The notes under the pieces: generated by a model
Databases searched by the model: none
Told to the model about the DNA's origin: nothing
What the model saw: only the letters and a program-made list of their open reading frames with translations
Made by a program: the position numbers and the translations under genes
NCBI GenBank assembly: GCA_019236925.1
Contig: JAFAID010000242.1
Location: forward strand, 1-33,852
Direction of reading: 5' to 3'
DNA length: 33,852 nucleotides
Origin: Mycobacterium sp.
GTDB lineage: Bacteria; Actinomycetota; Actinomycetes; Mycobacteriales; Mycobacteriaceae
Shown: piece by piece, positions 1-9,130 of the stretch
Layout: each line of letters starts with the position of its first letter
How positions within the stretch are numbered: the first letter of the stretch is position 1

Positions 1-321
1 CGTTGCCGCCACGACGGCCAGACTGTGTGCCAGACGGGTGATCGGCCCCGGATTACGCAGCTGCAGAACGACTTCGGCGCGCGGACCACGCTCAGGGTCG
101 GCAACCATCTCCGCCGGATCGGTCATCGGATGCCGCGGGCAGCCCAGCGAGACGTAGTGCACCATTCCCGCTGAGCCGGAGTGGCCGGTGTGAAAGCGCA
201 GCACCTCGATGGGCTCGGCGCCCAGAAACGTCACGCTTGCCGCATCGGGCTCGGTGCCGAAGCCCGTGGCGGAGAAGTGGGCGGATAGGTGCGCACGCAC
301 CCGGGCCAATGTCTGGGTCAC
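1..321 (-). CDS. SUFU (suppressor of fused)-domain protein, 3' part outside window
   Basis: Only the first 107 codons are visible; the gene continues past the left edge. The translation has the hallmarks of bacterial suppressor-of-fused domains: a stretch reading [14 protein letters not shown], then [15 protein letters not shown] and [11 protein letters not shown]. The role of bacterial SUFU proteins is unknown; some are linked to polymorphic toxin immunity. The GTG start (321-319) overlaps the sugC stop in a GTGA arrangement, so translation is probably coupled and the gene belongs to the lpqY-sugABC transcript. In H37Rv, as I recall, the next gene after sugC is the oppositely oriented corA. 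The family call rests on pattern recognition of a fragment. Confidence 0.7.
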   Translation of the reverse strand, partial: MTQTLARVRAHLSAHFSATGFGTEPDAASVTFLGAEPIEVLRFHTGHSGSAGMVHYVSLGCPRHPMTDPAEMVADPERGPRAEVVLQLRNPGPITRLAHSLAVVAAT

Positions 322-1499
322 TCAGATTCAGGTGGCGGCGGAACGGTCAGGTTCACCCCGGTATCGGCATCGAAAACCGCGAGTTTTTGAGTGTCGAAAG
401 CCAATTCGAGTGACTGCCCTTTTGCCGCTTTCGACGCGGCAGGAACCCTGGCCACGAATTCGTGCTCGTCTCCCTCGGACTCCTCCTCCAGCTCGGATAG
501 CTGGTCCGAATGAACGACGAGACCCTCGGCGGTGAAGTAGACGTATTTGTCGGCACCCAGTGATTCGACCATGTCGACCTTCACCTCGAACGTCAGCGCA
601 CTGATGCGCTGGTAGCCGTCGATCAAGGCGGCGTCGTGCAGATGCTCCGGGCGGACGCCGACGATGACATTGTCCGGTGCCGGATGCTGGGCGAGCACGT
701 CGTGGACGGGTTGGGTAAGCGTGACTTCGCCGAATGGCAGGGTCAATCCGGTCGCCGTCAGCGTCCCGGGAAAGAAGTTCATCGCCGGCGAGCCGATGAA
801 GCCCGCGACGAACAGATTGGCGGGCCGCTCGTAAAGTTCGTCGGGCGTACCGATCTGCTGCGCAACGCCGCCGCGCATGATCACTACCCGGTCACCGAGG
901 GTCATCGCCTCGGTTTGGTCGTGAGTCACGTAGACGGTGGTGGTGCCCAGGCGACGCTGAAGCCGGGCGATCTCGCCACGCATTTGGACGCGCAGTTTGG
1001 CGTCGAGGTTCGACAGCGGTTCGTCCATCAGAAATGCCTTGGGGTGGCGCACGATTGCCCTACCCATCGCGACCCGCTGTCGTTGTCCGCCGGACAGCTG
1101 CGAGGGCTTGCGGTCGAGAACGTCGGTCAAGTCGAGAATTCGCGCGGTGTCCTCGACCTTGTCGGCGATCTCCGCTTTCTTCATCTTCGCCAACGTGAGC
1201 GGAAAGGCGATGTTCTGTCGCACCGTCATGTGCGGGTAGAGCGCGTAAGACTGGAACACCATTGCGATGTCGCGGTCTTTGGGCGCCTTCTCGTTGACCC
1301 GCTCACCGCCGATGCGCAGCTCGCCGGAAGAGATATCCTCCAATCCGGCAATCATATTCAGCGTTGTGGACTTGCCACAGCCGGAAGGCCCGACCAAGAT
1401 GATGAACTCGCCTTCGGCGATCGTTAGGCTGAGGTCGTTCACGGCCATCGCGCCGTCGGCGTAGCTCTTGGTCACGTGATCCAGCACAATCTCGGCCAT
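318..1499 (-). CDS. sugC: Trehalose ABC importer ATP-binding protein SugC
   Basis: 393 aa, the length of M. tuberculosis SugC. It powers the LpqY-SugABC importer, which recycles trehalose released by mycolate transfer at the cell envelope. Walker [10 protein letters not shown] at residues 37-45, Q-loop in [10 protein letters not shown] (81-90), signature LSGGQ at 135-139, Walker B FLMDEP at 156-161, and H-loop in TVYVTHDQ. The C-terminal ~140 residues form the regulatory/OB-type domain of MalK-like ATPases (VGVRPEHL is visible). The start is the ATG giving MAEIVLDHV; the open frame runs further upstream only as a shadow of sugB. It begins 5 bp after the sugB stop and its own stop overlaps the SUFU gene by 4 nt. 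Confidence 0.97.
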   Translation of the reverse strand: MAEIVLDHVTKSYADGAMAVNDLSLTIAEGEFIILVGPSGCGKSTTLNMIAGLEDISSGELRIGGERVNEKAPKDRDIAMVFQSYALYPHMTVRQNIAFPLTLAKMKKAEIADKVEDTARILDLTDVLDRKPSQLSGGQRQRVAMGRAIVRHPKAFLMDEPLSNLDAKLRVQMRGEIARLQRRLGTTTVYVTHDQTEAMTLGDRVVIMRGGVAQQIGTPDELYERPANLFVAGFIGSPAMNFFPGTLTATGLTLPFGEVTLTQPVHDVLAQHPAPDNVIVGVRPEHLHDAALIDGYQRISALTFEVKVDMVESLGADKYVYFTAEGLVVHSDQLSELEEESEGDEHEFVARVPAASKAAKGQSLELAFDTQKLAVFDADTGVNLTVPPPPESE

Positions 1500-1504
1500 C
1501 AGAG

Positions 1505-2341
1505 CTATCCCTTCACCGCGCCAGAGGTCAACCCAGCGACTATCCGTCGTTGGAAGACTAGAACAAAAACGATAATCGGGACCGTGATCACCATCGCGCC
1601 GGCCGCGATCGATCCGGTTGGCTCCTCGAATTGCGAACTGCCGGTGAAGTTGGCGATTGCCACCGGCGCGGTGATGGCCGCCTTGGTGGCGGTCAACGAC
1701 AAAGCGAGCAACAGATCGTTCCAGCCGAAGATGAACACCAGAATCGCGGCGGTCACGATTCCCGGTGCTGCCAGCGGGGCGATCACCTTCCGGAATGCCT
1801 GCCCGGGCGTGGCGCCATCCATTTTGGCCGCCTTCTCCAGATCCCACGGGATCTCCCGGAAGAACGCTGACAGCGTGTAGATGGCCAGCGGCAGCGCGAA
1901 GGCTATGTAGGGGATGATCAGCCCGGGCCAGGTATCGAACAGCCCGATCCGCCGCTCGATGTTGAACAGCGGCGTCACCAGTGATATCGCCGGGAACATC
2001 GAAATCAGCAGCGTCGCACCGATCAACAGTCGCTTGCCGGGAAAGTCCAACCGCGCTACCGCATAGGCTGCCATCGCGCCGACCACCACCGCGATCAGCG
2101 TGGTGAGCAAGCCGACTCCAACGGAGTTGATCAGCGCCGAGCTGAAGTAATTGCCCCGAAAAATTCCACGGTAGTTGTCGAACGTCACGGACGACGGAAT
2201 CAGCCTGCCGTCCTTGACGGTTGACGTCGGCTTGAGCGACAGGCTCAGGATCCACAACACCGGCAACAGCGAATACACCAGCACCAGGATGTCGACGATC
2301 GCCCAGGCCGTCGCGCGCCGGGCGCCCAAACTGTCGGTCAC
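1505..2341 (-). CDS. sugB: Trehalose ABC importer permease SugB
   Basis: 278 aa, close to the ~274 aa of M. tuberculosis SugB. It is an inner-membrane permease of the carbohydrate-uptake (MalG-like) type with about six hydrophobic segments. The EAA loop, which docks the ATPase, is recognisable around [24 protein letters not shown], and the protein ends in the usual short tail ([10 protein letters not shown]). The GTG start (MTDSLGARR) lies 3 bp after the sugA stop. It pairs with SugA as the membrane heterodimer and binds SugC. Confidence 0.96.
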   Translation of the reverse strand: MTDSLGARRATAWAIVDILVLVYSLLPVLWILSLSLKPTSTVKDGRLIPSSVTFDNYRGIFRGNYFSSALINSVGVGLLTTLIAVVVGAMAAYAVARLDFPGKRLLIGATLLISMFPAISLVTPLFNIERRIGLFDTWPGLIIPYIAFALPLAIYTLSAFFREIPWDLEKAAKMDGATPGQAFRKVIAPLAAPGIVTAAILVFIFGWNDLLLALSLTATKAAITAPVAIANFTGSSQFEEPTGSIAAGAMVITVPIIVFVLVFQRRIVAGLTSGAVKG

Positions 2342-2344
2342 GGC

Positions 2345-3244
2345 TCAGCGCCCATCGCCGTTGACGCCCGGCGCCGACGCCCCGAACACCTTGATGAAAA
2401 GGAACGCGATGATGGTGACGCATCCGAAGATCAGCACCGAAATCGCTGAGCCGAGTCCGACATTGAAGCCTTTGAACAGGTTGTCGTAGCCGAGGATCGA
2501 CACCGAGCCGGTGTTGCCAGATCCACCGGTGAGCACATAGATATTGTCGAAAATCCGGAACGCGTCCAGCGTGCGGAACAGCAGCGCCACCAGGATCGCC
2601 GGTTTGATCAGTGGCAAAGTGATCTTCATCAACCGTCGCCATGCGCCGGCGCCGTCGACCTGCGCCGCCTGCAACAGATCCTCGGGCACCAGCGCCAACC
2701 CGGCCAGAAGCAGCAACGACATAAACGGCGTCGTCTTCCAGACCTCGGCGAGGACCACGATGCCCAGCGACGGAATCTGCTGAGTCAGCGGCGCGCTGCC
2801 GTGCGGTAACAGGTTGGCCAGGTAGCCGGTGCCCGGCGTCCAGGCGTAGTACCAGCTATAGGACGCGACCACCGTGACGATGCCGTACGGGATGAGCACC
2901 GCGGTGCGCACCAGACCTTTGCCGATCAGCGTGCGGTGCATCACCAACGCCAATGTCAGGCCGAGCACGAATTCGATGGATACCGAAACAACCGAAATCG
3001 CCAGCGTCACCGCAAGTGCCGTCCACCAGTACCGGTCAGTCAAGATCGTTTGGTAGTTGCCGAGCCCGATGAACCGGATGTCGTTCGGAGTGGCGAAATT
3101 GTTGCGCTGCAGGCTCAACCAAACCGCGTAGCCGATCGGATAAGCCGTTACTGCCAGCATCAGCATCACCGCGGGCGCGACCAGGACGAACGCCAGCCGT
3201 CGCTCCGGCCTCCGGTTCTCGGTGTGCGAAGCGGTCACTGTCAT
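2345..3244 (-). CDS. sugA: Trehalose ABC importer permease SugA
   Basis: 299 aa MalF-type permease, slightly shorter than the ~307 aa of M. tuberculosis SugA. About six membrane segments follow a basic N-terminus ([16 protein letters not shown]), with the EAA loop around [25 protein letters not shown] chose the ATG at 3244, which is 7 bp after the lpqY stop. The frame stays open upstream to 3328, but that part overlaps lpqY and reads as low-complexity Arg/Pro shadow sequence. It forms the translocation channel with SugB. Confidence 0.95.
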   Translation of the reverse strand: MTVTASHTENRRPERRLAFVLVAPAVMLMLAVTAYPIGYAVWLSLQRNNFATPNDIRFIGLGNYQTILTDRYWWTALAVTLAISVVSVSIEFVLGLTLALVMHRTLIGKGLVRTAVLIPYGIVTVVASYSWYYAWTPGTGYLANLLPHGSAPLTQQIPSLGIVVLAEVWKTTPFMSLLLLAGLALVPEDLLQAAQVDGAGAWRRLMKITLPLIKPAILVALLFRTLDAFRIFDNIYVLTGGSGNTGSVSILGYDNLFKGFNVGLGSAISVLIFGCVTIIAFLFIKVFGASAPGVNGDGR

Positions 3245-3251
3245 GAGCGGG

Positions 3252-4691
<1,440 letters not shown>

Positions 4692-4705
4692 CTACCCCGC
4701 GGCAG

Positions 4706-4735
4706 ACGGTAGAGCCGGGCGCGCGTGCGATGCAA
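4706..4735 (-). promoter_or_regulatory. Candidate SigA-type promoter of lpqY-sugABC
   Basis: On the minus strand, TTGCAT (4735-4730) and TACCGT (4711-4706) are separated by 18 bp, about 40 bp upstream of the lpqY start. The spacing fits a housekeeping promoter, but the -35 matches the TTGACA consensus only partly. The operon could also be read from the upstream gene ending at 4767. Confidence 0.35.
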
Positions 4736-4766
4736 CACCTCCGGAAACGGTCAGCCGACCGTCCAG

Positions 4767-5291
4767 TCAGATTGCCAACCGGGCAAGCAGATCCCGGGCC
4801 CTCTCCGCGTTTTGCGGGTCACAGAGCACGTCATAGCGGCCGGCGACCAATTGCATCGTTGAACTGAAATCCCGGGTACCGCGCGCCATCGCATAGGGGA
4901 CGGCGGAGGTGATCAAGCCGAAGAACACCCCGGCGACCAGGCCGGTCGTCAACGCGCCCCAGGGGTTGGGGCTGAAGAAACCCAGCACCAGGCCGATGAA
5001 AAGACCGAGCCAGGCGCCGCTGATCACACCGCCGCCGAGCACTTTCGGCCAGGTCAGCCGACCGGTGACGCGTTCGACCTGCATCAGGTCGACTCCGACG
5101 ATCGTCACCTGTTGCACCGGGAACTGTTGCTCAGACAGGTAGTCGACGGCGCGCTGCGCTTCCGCGTAGGTGGGGTATGACCCGACTGGCCAGCCTTTCG
5201 GCGGCGTCGGCAATCCGGGGGCACGACGGCTCGCGGCCGGGGTGCCGGGCGTCGCACCGGGAACCTGTCCGGGCTGGAAGGGACTTGTCAT
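4767..5291 (-). CDS. YflT/general-stress-type membrane protein (Rv1234-like)
   Basis: 174 aa, the expected size of Rv1234. A Pro/Gly-rich N-terminus precedes a ferredoxin-like region with the features of the heat-induced stress protein YflT family (YPTYAEAQRAVDYLSEQQFPVQQVTIVGVDL, residues ~40-70). Two glycine-rich hydrophobic segments follow (GGGVISGAWLGLFIGLVLGFF and ALTTGLVAGVFFGLITSAVPYA), then a short cytosolic tail (RYDVLCDPQNAERARDLL). It is probably a two-pass membrane protein of unknown function. It lies 99 bp upstream of lpqY in the same direction and diverges from the DUF4190 gene. Confidence 0.85.
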   Translation of the reverse strand: MTSPFQPGQVPGATPGTPAASRRAPGLPTPPKGWPVGSYPTYAEAQRAVDYLSEQQFPVQQVTIVGVDLMQVERVTGRLTWPKVLGGGVISGAWLGLFIGLVLGFFSPNPWGALTTGLVAGVFFGLITSAVPYAMARGTRDFSSTMQLVAGRYDVLCDPQNAERARDLLARLAI

Positions 5292-5428
5292 GGTCTCATT
5301 GTCCTCCGCCGAGCCGACCGAACATCGGCTTGGTGCCGCCAGCCCCTTACCGGCTCTACTACCAGCACAAACGGTGCGTCCGGGTGCGCGGCTTCTTTCG
5401 GTGCGCGCGGTTCACTCTGCCGTCACGC

Positions 5429-5434
5429 TAGGTT
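5429..5434 (+). promoter_or_regulatory. -10 element TAGGTT, probable leaderless start
   Basis: TAGGTT ends 7 nt before the ATG at 5442 and there is no Shine-Dalgarno sequence between them. This is the layout expected for a leaderless mycobacterial mRNA beginning at the start codon. No convincing -35 was seen. Confidence 0.4.
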
Positions 5435-5441
5435 GAACAGC

Positions 5442-6098
5442 ATGACATTTCAGGGCGGCGACTTCGGCGGGGAGGGCCACGACGAAGCAGGGCAGCCTCC
5501 GCAGGCCCCGCAGCCACGCCCGTGGGAGGAGTTCGCCCCGCCTGCGTATGCCGGACAGCCGCCCATCCAGCCCGAGCCGAACGCTCCGCACAATCCGCCG
5601 CCGTCGGAACCGGTCCCACCATGGAACCCGCCGACCCCCGGCCCTCCGCCGCCGGCCTATCTGCCGCCACCCGGGTATCAAGACGCGCCGGCCTACGGCA
5701 GCCCGTCATACCCACCGCCGCCCCCACCGCACACTGGCCATTCCTATCCCCCGCCGGGCTACGGCGGTCCGCCGGGATATCCCGGCCCGTACGACCCTTA
5801 CCAGCCCTACCGGGACCGTTCGCACGAGACCAACGGACTGGCTATCGCCTCCTTGATCACCTCGGTCGCGGGCGGGTTGCTTGGCATCCCACTGAGTTTT
5901 GTCTGCTACTTCGGGATACTGATTCCGATCATCGGTGTCGTGCTTGGCGTGGTCGCGCTCAGTCAGATCAAGCGGACCAATCAACAGGGCCGCGGGCTTG
6001 CCATCGCCGGGATCGCGGTCGGCGCGACGGCAGCGGTGCTGCTGGTGATGATCGTGATCGCGGTCATGGCAGCATTGCACTCCCCGTCCTTGCGGTAA
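5442..6098 (+). CDS. Proline-rich DUF4190 membrane protein (Rv1233c-like)
   Basis: 218 aa from the ATG (MTFQGGDFGG). Residues ~10-125 are a Pro/Gly/Tyr-rich disordered, probably cytosolic region with repeated PPPGY-like motifs. This is followed by two membrane segments (NGLAIASLITSVAGGLLG... and GRGLAIAGIAVGATAAVLLV) flanking VALSQIKRTNQQGRG, the typical DUF4190 hairpin. Function is unknown; such proteins are often linked by context to cell division or envelope sites. An upstream in-frame TTG at 5433 would add three residues and is less likely. It converges on the CitE-like gene with 10 bp between stops. Confidence 0.85.
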   Translation: MTFQGGDFGGEGHDEAGQPPQAPQPRPWEEFAPPAYAGQPPIQPEPNAPHNPPPSEPVPPWNPPTPGPPPPAYLPPPGYQDAPAYGSPSYPPPPPPHTGHSYPPPGYGGPPGYPGPYDPYQPYRDRSHETNGLAIASLITSVAGGLLGIPLSFVCYFGILIPIIGVVLGVVALSQIKRTNQQGRGLAIAGIAVGATAAVLLVMIVIAVMAALHSPSLR

Positions 6099-6108
6099 GC
6101 CGCCGGAC

Positions 6109-7077
6109 TCACGTCGGCGGGGCGAACGGACCCGACTGCCGCTGCATGCCGGCCGCACGGCCTTTAGCGGCGATCACCAAAGCCATCTTGCGGCTGGCCT
6201 CGTCGATCATCTCGTCGCCGAGCATCACCGCCCCCCGGGCACCGCCTGCGGCGGACGTGTGCCATTCGTAGGCCTCCAGAATCAACTCGGCGTGGTCGTA
6301 CTCGTCTTGGCGTGGACTGAAGATCTCGTTGCCCGCCTCGATCTGATCGGGATGCAATACCCACTTGCCGTCATAACCCAGTGCCGCCGACCGGCCCGCC
6401 ACCCGCCGGAACGCCGCCACATCGCGCACTTTCAGATACGGGCCGTCGACCGCCGCGATGCCATGCGCACGAGCGGCCACCAGGATGGTCATCAGGACAT
6501 GGTGGTAAGCGTCGCCGACGTCGTAGCCCTCGGGCTGCTCGCCGACGACCAGCGTGCGCATGTTGAGACTGGCCATCAGGTCGGCGGGCCCGAGAACCAG
6601 CGCCTGCACCCTGGGCTGGGCCGCGATCGCATCAACCTGGATGAGCCCGCGTGCGTCTTCGATCTGCGCGTCGATGCCGATCTCTCCCGCAGGAAGCCCG
6701 TGCACGGTCTCCAACTGGGTCAGCAGCAGATCCAGCGCCCGAACATGAGCGACATCAGAGACTTTGGGCAGCACGACGACATCGAGCTTGGCGTCGGGCG
6801 CAGCGCCGACGGTGGAAACCACCTCGATGATGTCGGCGTGCGTCCACGGCGTGGTCCAGTCGTTGACCCGAACACCGCGCAACTGCCCGGCCCATCCGGG
6901 TTCGGCCAGGGCGGCGGCCACCCGGGTACGTGCCGCGGCCTTCGCGTCCGGCGCGACGGCATCCTCCAAATCAAGGAACACCTCATCGGCGGAAAGGCCT
7001 TTGGCCTTGTCGATCATCTTCTGGCTGTTACCAGGTACGGACAAACAAGTGCGGCGGGGTCGGTACGCATTGGTCAC
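6109..7077 (-). CDS. CitE-like CoA-ester lyase (HpcH/HpaI family)
   Basis: 322 aa member of the citrate lyase beta / malyl-CoA lyase family, TIM-barrel enzymes that cleave or hydrolyse 3-hydroxyacyl-CoA esters such as malyl-CoA or citramalyl-CoA. Signatures visible: LSVPGNSQKMIDKA near the N-terminus, DEVFLDLEDAVAP, a metal-ligand Glu in IDAQIEDARGL, a metal-ligand Asp in LGPADLMASLN, and the late GKWVLHPDQI motif. The GTG start follows AGGAG with 7-nt spacing. The start lies only 23 bp from the divergent start at 7101. Exact substrate cannot be told from sequence. I do not recall a homologue at this place in H37Rv, where the citE homologue is Rv2498c. Confidence 0.88.
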   Translation of the reverse strand: MTNAYRPRRTCLSVPGNSQKMIDKAKGLSADEVFLDLEDAVAPDAKAAARTRVAAALAEPGWAGQLRGVRVNDWTTPWTHADIIEVVSTVGAAPDAKLDVVVLPKVSDVAHVRALDLLLTQLETVHGLPAGEIGIDAQIEDARGLIQVDAIAAQPRVQALVLGPADLMASLNMRTLVVGEQPEGYDVGDAYHHVLMTILVAARAHGIAAVDGPYLKVRDVAAFRRVAGRSAALGYDGKWVLHPDQIEAGNEIFSPRQDEYDHAELILEAYEWHTSAAGGARGAVMLGDEMIDEASRKMALVIAAKGRAAGMQRQSGPFAPPT

Positions 7078-7087
7078 CGTTCACTCC

Positions 7088-7093
7088 TACCCT
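7088..7093 (+). promoter_or_regulatory. -10 element TACCCT inside a 23-bp divergent spacer
   Basis: TACCCT ends 7 nt before the ATG at 7101, consistent with a leaderless transcript. It overlaps on the opposite strand the AGGAG ribosome-binding site (7089-7085) of the CitE-like gene, so the two divergent genes share this short control segment. Confidence 0.4.
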
Positions 7094-7100
7094 TTCAACC

Positions 7101-8396
7101 ATGGCCTCGATCAATAGGGTGTACGCCGCGCGGCTGGCGCGAATGACGGTGTTGGGCCCGATGGGCGAGTCCCTCGGCCGAGTGCGCGACGTCGTGGTGA
7201 GCATCAGCATTGTCCGCCAGCAACCCCGCGTCCTTGGACTGGTGGTCGAAATGCGCTCGCGCCGAAGGATATTCGTGCCGATTCTGCGGGTCGCCGCGAT
7301 CGAGCCGAACGCCGTCACGCTCAACACCAACAGCGTGTCACTGACCCGGTTCGAGCAACGGCCCGGCGAAGTACTCGTCTTGGGACAAATCATCGACACC
7401 AAGGTGCGGGTCAACGACCCGGAATTTCCCGAGCTCGCCGACACCGAGGTCGTCATCACCGACCTGGGTTTGGAACAGACCCGCACCCGCGACTGGATGG
7501 TCACGCGAGTAGCGGTACGCATTCCCAGACGGCTTGGCCGGCGCAGCAATACCCAAATCGTCGGCTGGCGCAGTGTGCAGGGACTGACCCCCTCGGCGCT
7601 GGCGATGCCGGGCCAGGGTGTGGCGCAGCTGCTGCATCAGTTCGAAAAGTGGCGGCCGATCGACGTGGCCGACGCAGTGCGTGAGCTGCCGCCGAAGCGG
7701 CGCTACGAGGTGGCCAGCGCGCTGGACAACGACCGGCTGGCCGACATACTTCAGGAGCTTTCCGAGGAGGAGCAGGCGGATTTGTTGATGCAGCTGGGCG
7801 ACGAACGCGCGGCCGACGTGCTCGAGGAGATGGACCCCGACGACGCCGCCGACCTGCTCGGCACGATGAATCCAACCCTGGCCGAGGGGCTGCTGCGCCA
7901 GATGGACCCGGAGGAGTCGGACCCGGTGCGCCGCCTGCTGAAACACTCACCCGATACCGCGGGCGGTTTGATGACCTCTGAACCCGTGGTATTGGCCCCG
8001 GACACCTCGGTTGCCGAGGCGCTGGCCCGGGTCCGCGATCCCGACCTGACCGCGGCGTTGTCATCGCTGGTGTTGGTGGTCCGTCCCCCGACCGTCACGC
8101 CGACCGGCCATTACCTGGGATGTGTGCACTTGCAGCGACTGCTGCGCGAGCCACCGGCCATGATGGTCGGCGGCATTGTCGACGCGGAGCTGCCGTGTCT
8201 GGCACCGGAGACACCCCTGCCGGTGCTGACCCGCTATTTCGCCGCCTACAACCTGGTCTGCGGCCCGGTAATCGACCAACAGCGCCACCTGCTGGGGGCG
8301 GTGACGGTGGATGACGTACTCGACCATCTGCTGCCACACGACTGGCGCGCCAGCACCGAACACCTCTCGCTCGATGGGGCCGGAGGAGCGTCATGA
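7101..8396 (+). CDS. PRC-barrel / MgtE_N / CBS protein without channel domain (Rv1232c-like)
   Basis: 431 aa, close to the ~435 aa of Rv1232c. Residues 1-150 hold two beta-rich PRC-barrel-like segments (MGESLGRVRDVVVSI...; LGQIIDTKVRV...). Residues ~175-300 match the helical MgtE N-terminal domain, including ADILQELSEEEQADLL and ADVLEEMDPDDAADLLGTM. The C-terminus carries CBS motifs, starting at TAGGLMTSEPVVLAPD and ending HLLGAVTVDDVLDHLL. The transmembrane Mg2+ channel domain of true MgtE is absent, so it is a soluble sensor-like protein, possibly responding to Mg2+ or nucleotides. The stop overlaps the next start (ATGA). Confidence 0.9.
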   Translation: MASINRVYAARLARMTVLGPMGESLGRVRDVVVSISIVRQQPRVLGLVVEMRSRRRIFVPILRVAAIEPNAVTLNTNSVSLTRFEQRPGEVLVLGQIIDTKVRVNDPEFPELADTEVVITDLGLEQTRTRDWMVTRVAVRIPRRLGRRSNTQIVGWRSVQGLTPSALAMPGQGVAQLLHQFEKWRPIDVADAVRELPPKRRYEVASALDNDRLADILQELSEEEQADLLMQLGDERAADVLEEMDPDDAADLLGTMNPTLAEGLLRQMDPEESDPVRRLLKHSPDTAGGLMTSEPVVLAPDTSVAEALARVRDPDLTAALSSLVLVVRPPTVTPTGHYLGCVHLQRLLREPPAMMVGGIVDAELPCLAPETPLPVLTRYFAAYNLVCGPVIDQQRHLLGAVTVDDVLDHLLPHDWRASTEHLSLDGAGGAS

Positions 8397-8926
8397 GCAA
8401 GTCGGCTCCGCGGGCGCGGCTCTACACCCCGCGCACCTCGCGAGTGGTCGCGCCGCGGGTGGATCCCGAAGCCGTCGGGCAGTTCACCGAATCGATTGCC
8501 CGTTTCTTCGGCACGGGCAGCTACCTACTGATTCAGACCGTCCTGGTGCTGGCCTGGATCGCGCTCAACATATCGGCGGTCAGCTTGCGCTGGGACCCCT
8601 ACCCGTTCATCCTGCTCAACCTGGCTTTCTCCACCCAGGCCGCCTACGCGGCGCCGCTGATCCTGCTGGCCCAAAACCGCCAAGAGAACCGGGACCGCGT
8701 CGCGCTCGAGGAGGATCGTCGGCGAGACCAGGAGATGAAGGCCGACACCGAGTTCCTGGCCCGGGAGCTGGCTGCGCTGCGGCTCGCCATAGGCGACGTC
8801 GCAAAAACTCGCGACCACCTGCGCCGCGAATTGGAAGATTTTCGACGCCTGTTGGAAGACCGCCGCCCGGACGCGCCGGCGCCCAGCAGTGACGGTTCGG
8901 ATGCGCGCGCCGCGAACACCACTTAA
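8393..8926 (+). CDS. DUF1003 membrane protein (Rv1231c-like)
   Basis: 177 aa DUF1003 protein. After a basic N-terminus (~40 residues) come FTESIARFFGTGSYLLIQTV, a first membrane segment (VLVLAWIALNI), the conserved WDPYPFILLNLAFSTQAAYAAPLILLAQNRQ block with the second segment, and a charged coiled-coil tail (~105-160; RDRVALEEDRRRDQEMKADTE). Function of the family is unknown. The ATG overlaps the preceding stop by 4 nt and a strong GGAGGAG sits at 8382-8388, so it is co-translated with the MgtE_N/CBS gene and is a likely membrane partner for it. Confidence 0.92.
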   Translation: MSKSAPRARLYTPRTSRVVAPRVDPEAVGQFTESIARFFGTGSYLLIQTVLVLAWIALNISAVSLRWDPYPFILLNLAFSTQAAYAAPLILLAQNRQENRDRVALEEDRRRDQEMKADTEFLARELAALRLAIGDVAKTRDHLRRELEDFRRLLEDRRPDAPAPSSDGSDARAANTT

Positions 8927-9058
8927 TAACGCTTAAGAGCGAAATGCGATTTTCGCGGACGAATCTGAAATTGCTTCCGCTGTTTGGCCCGTCCGACCCG
9001 TGTCGTCCCTGCGCACAGAGTCTGCGAATGTGGCCATTGTGATCAGAGAGTTATGTAT

Positions 9059-9074
9059 GGTGACTTTGGTCACC
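9059..9074. promoter_or_regulatory. Inverted repeat upstream of lytic transglycosylase gene
   Basis: GGTGAC-TTTG-GTCACC is a perfect 6-bp inverted repeat about 57 bp before the GTG start. A TAATAG hexamer follows at 9101-9106 as a possible -10. The repeat is a candidate operator; the regulator is unknown. Confidence 0.3.
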
Positions 9075-9130
9075 AGGCCCAAAGTGGTTTCACAAGTGCC
9101 TAATAGGGCTCGAAGGGTTAGGACGGTCGA

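Noticed and set aside
318..2642. 774-aa open frame apparently fusing a long N-terminus to SugC
   Set aside because: The part before MAEIVLDHV is an antisense-free but out-of-frame reading of sugB and sugA with Arg/Gly/Asp-rich, non-family sequence; SugC alone has its normal length.
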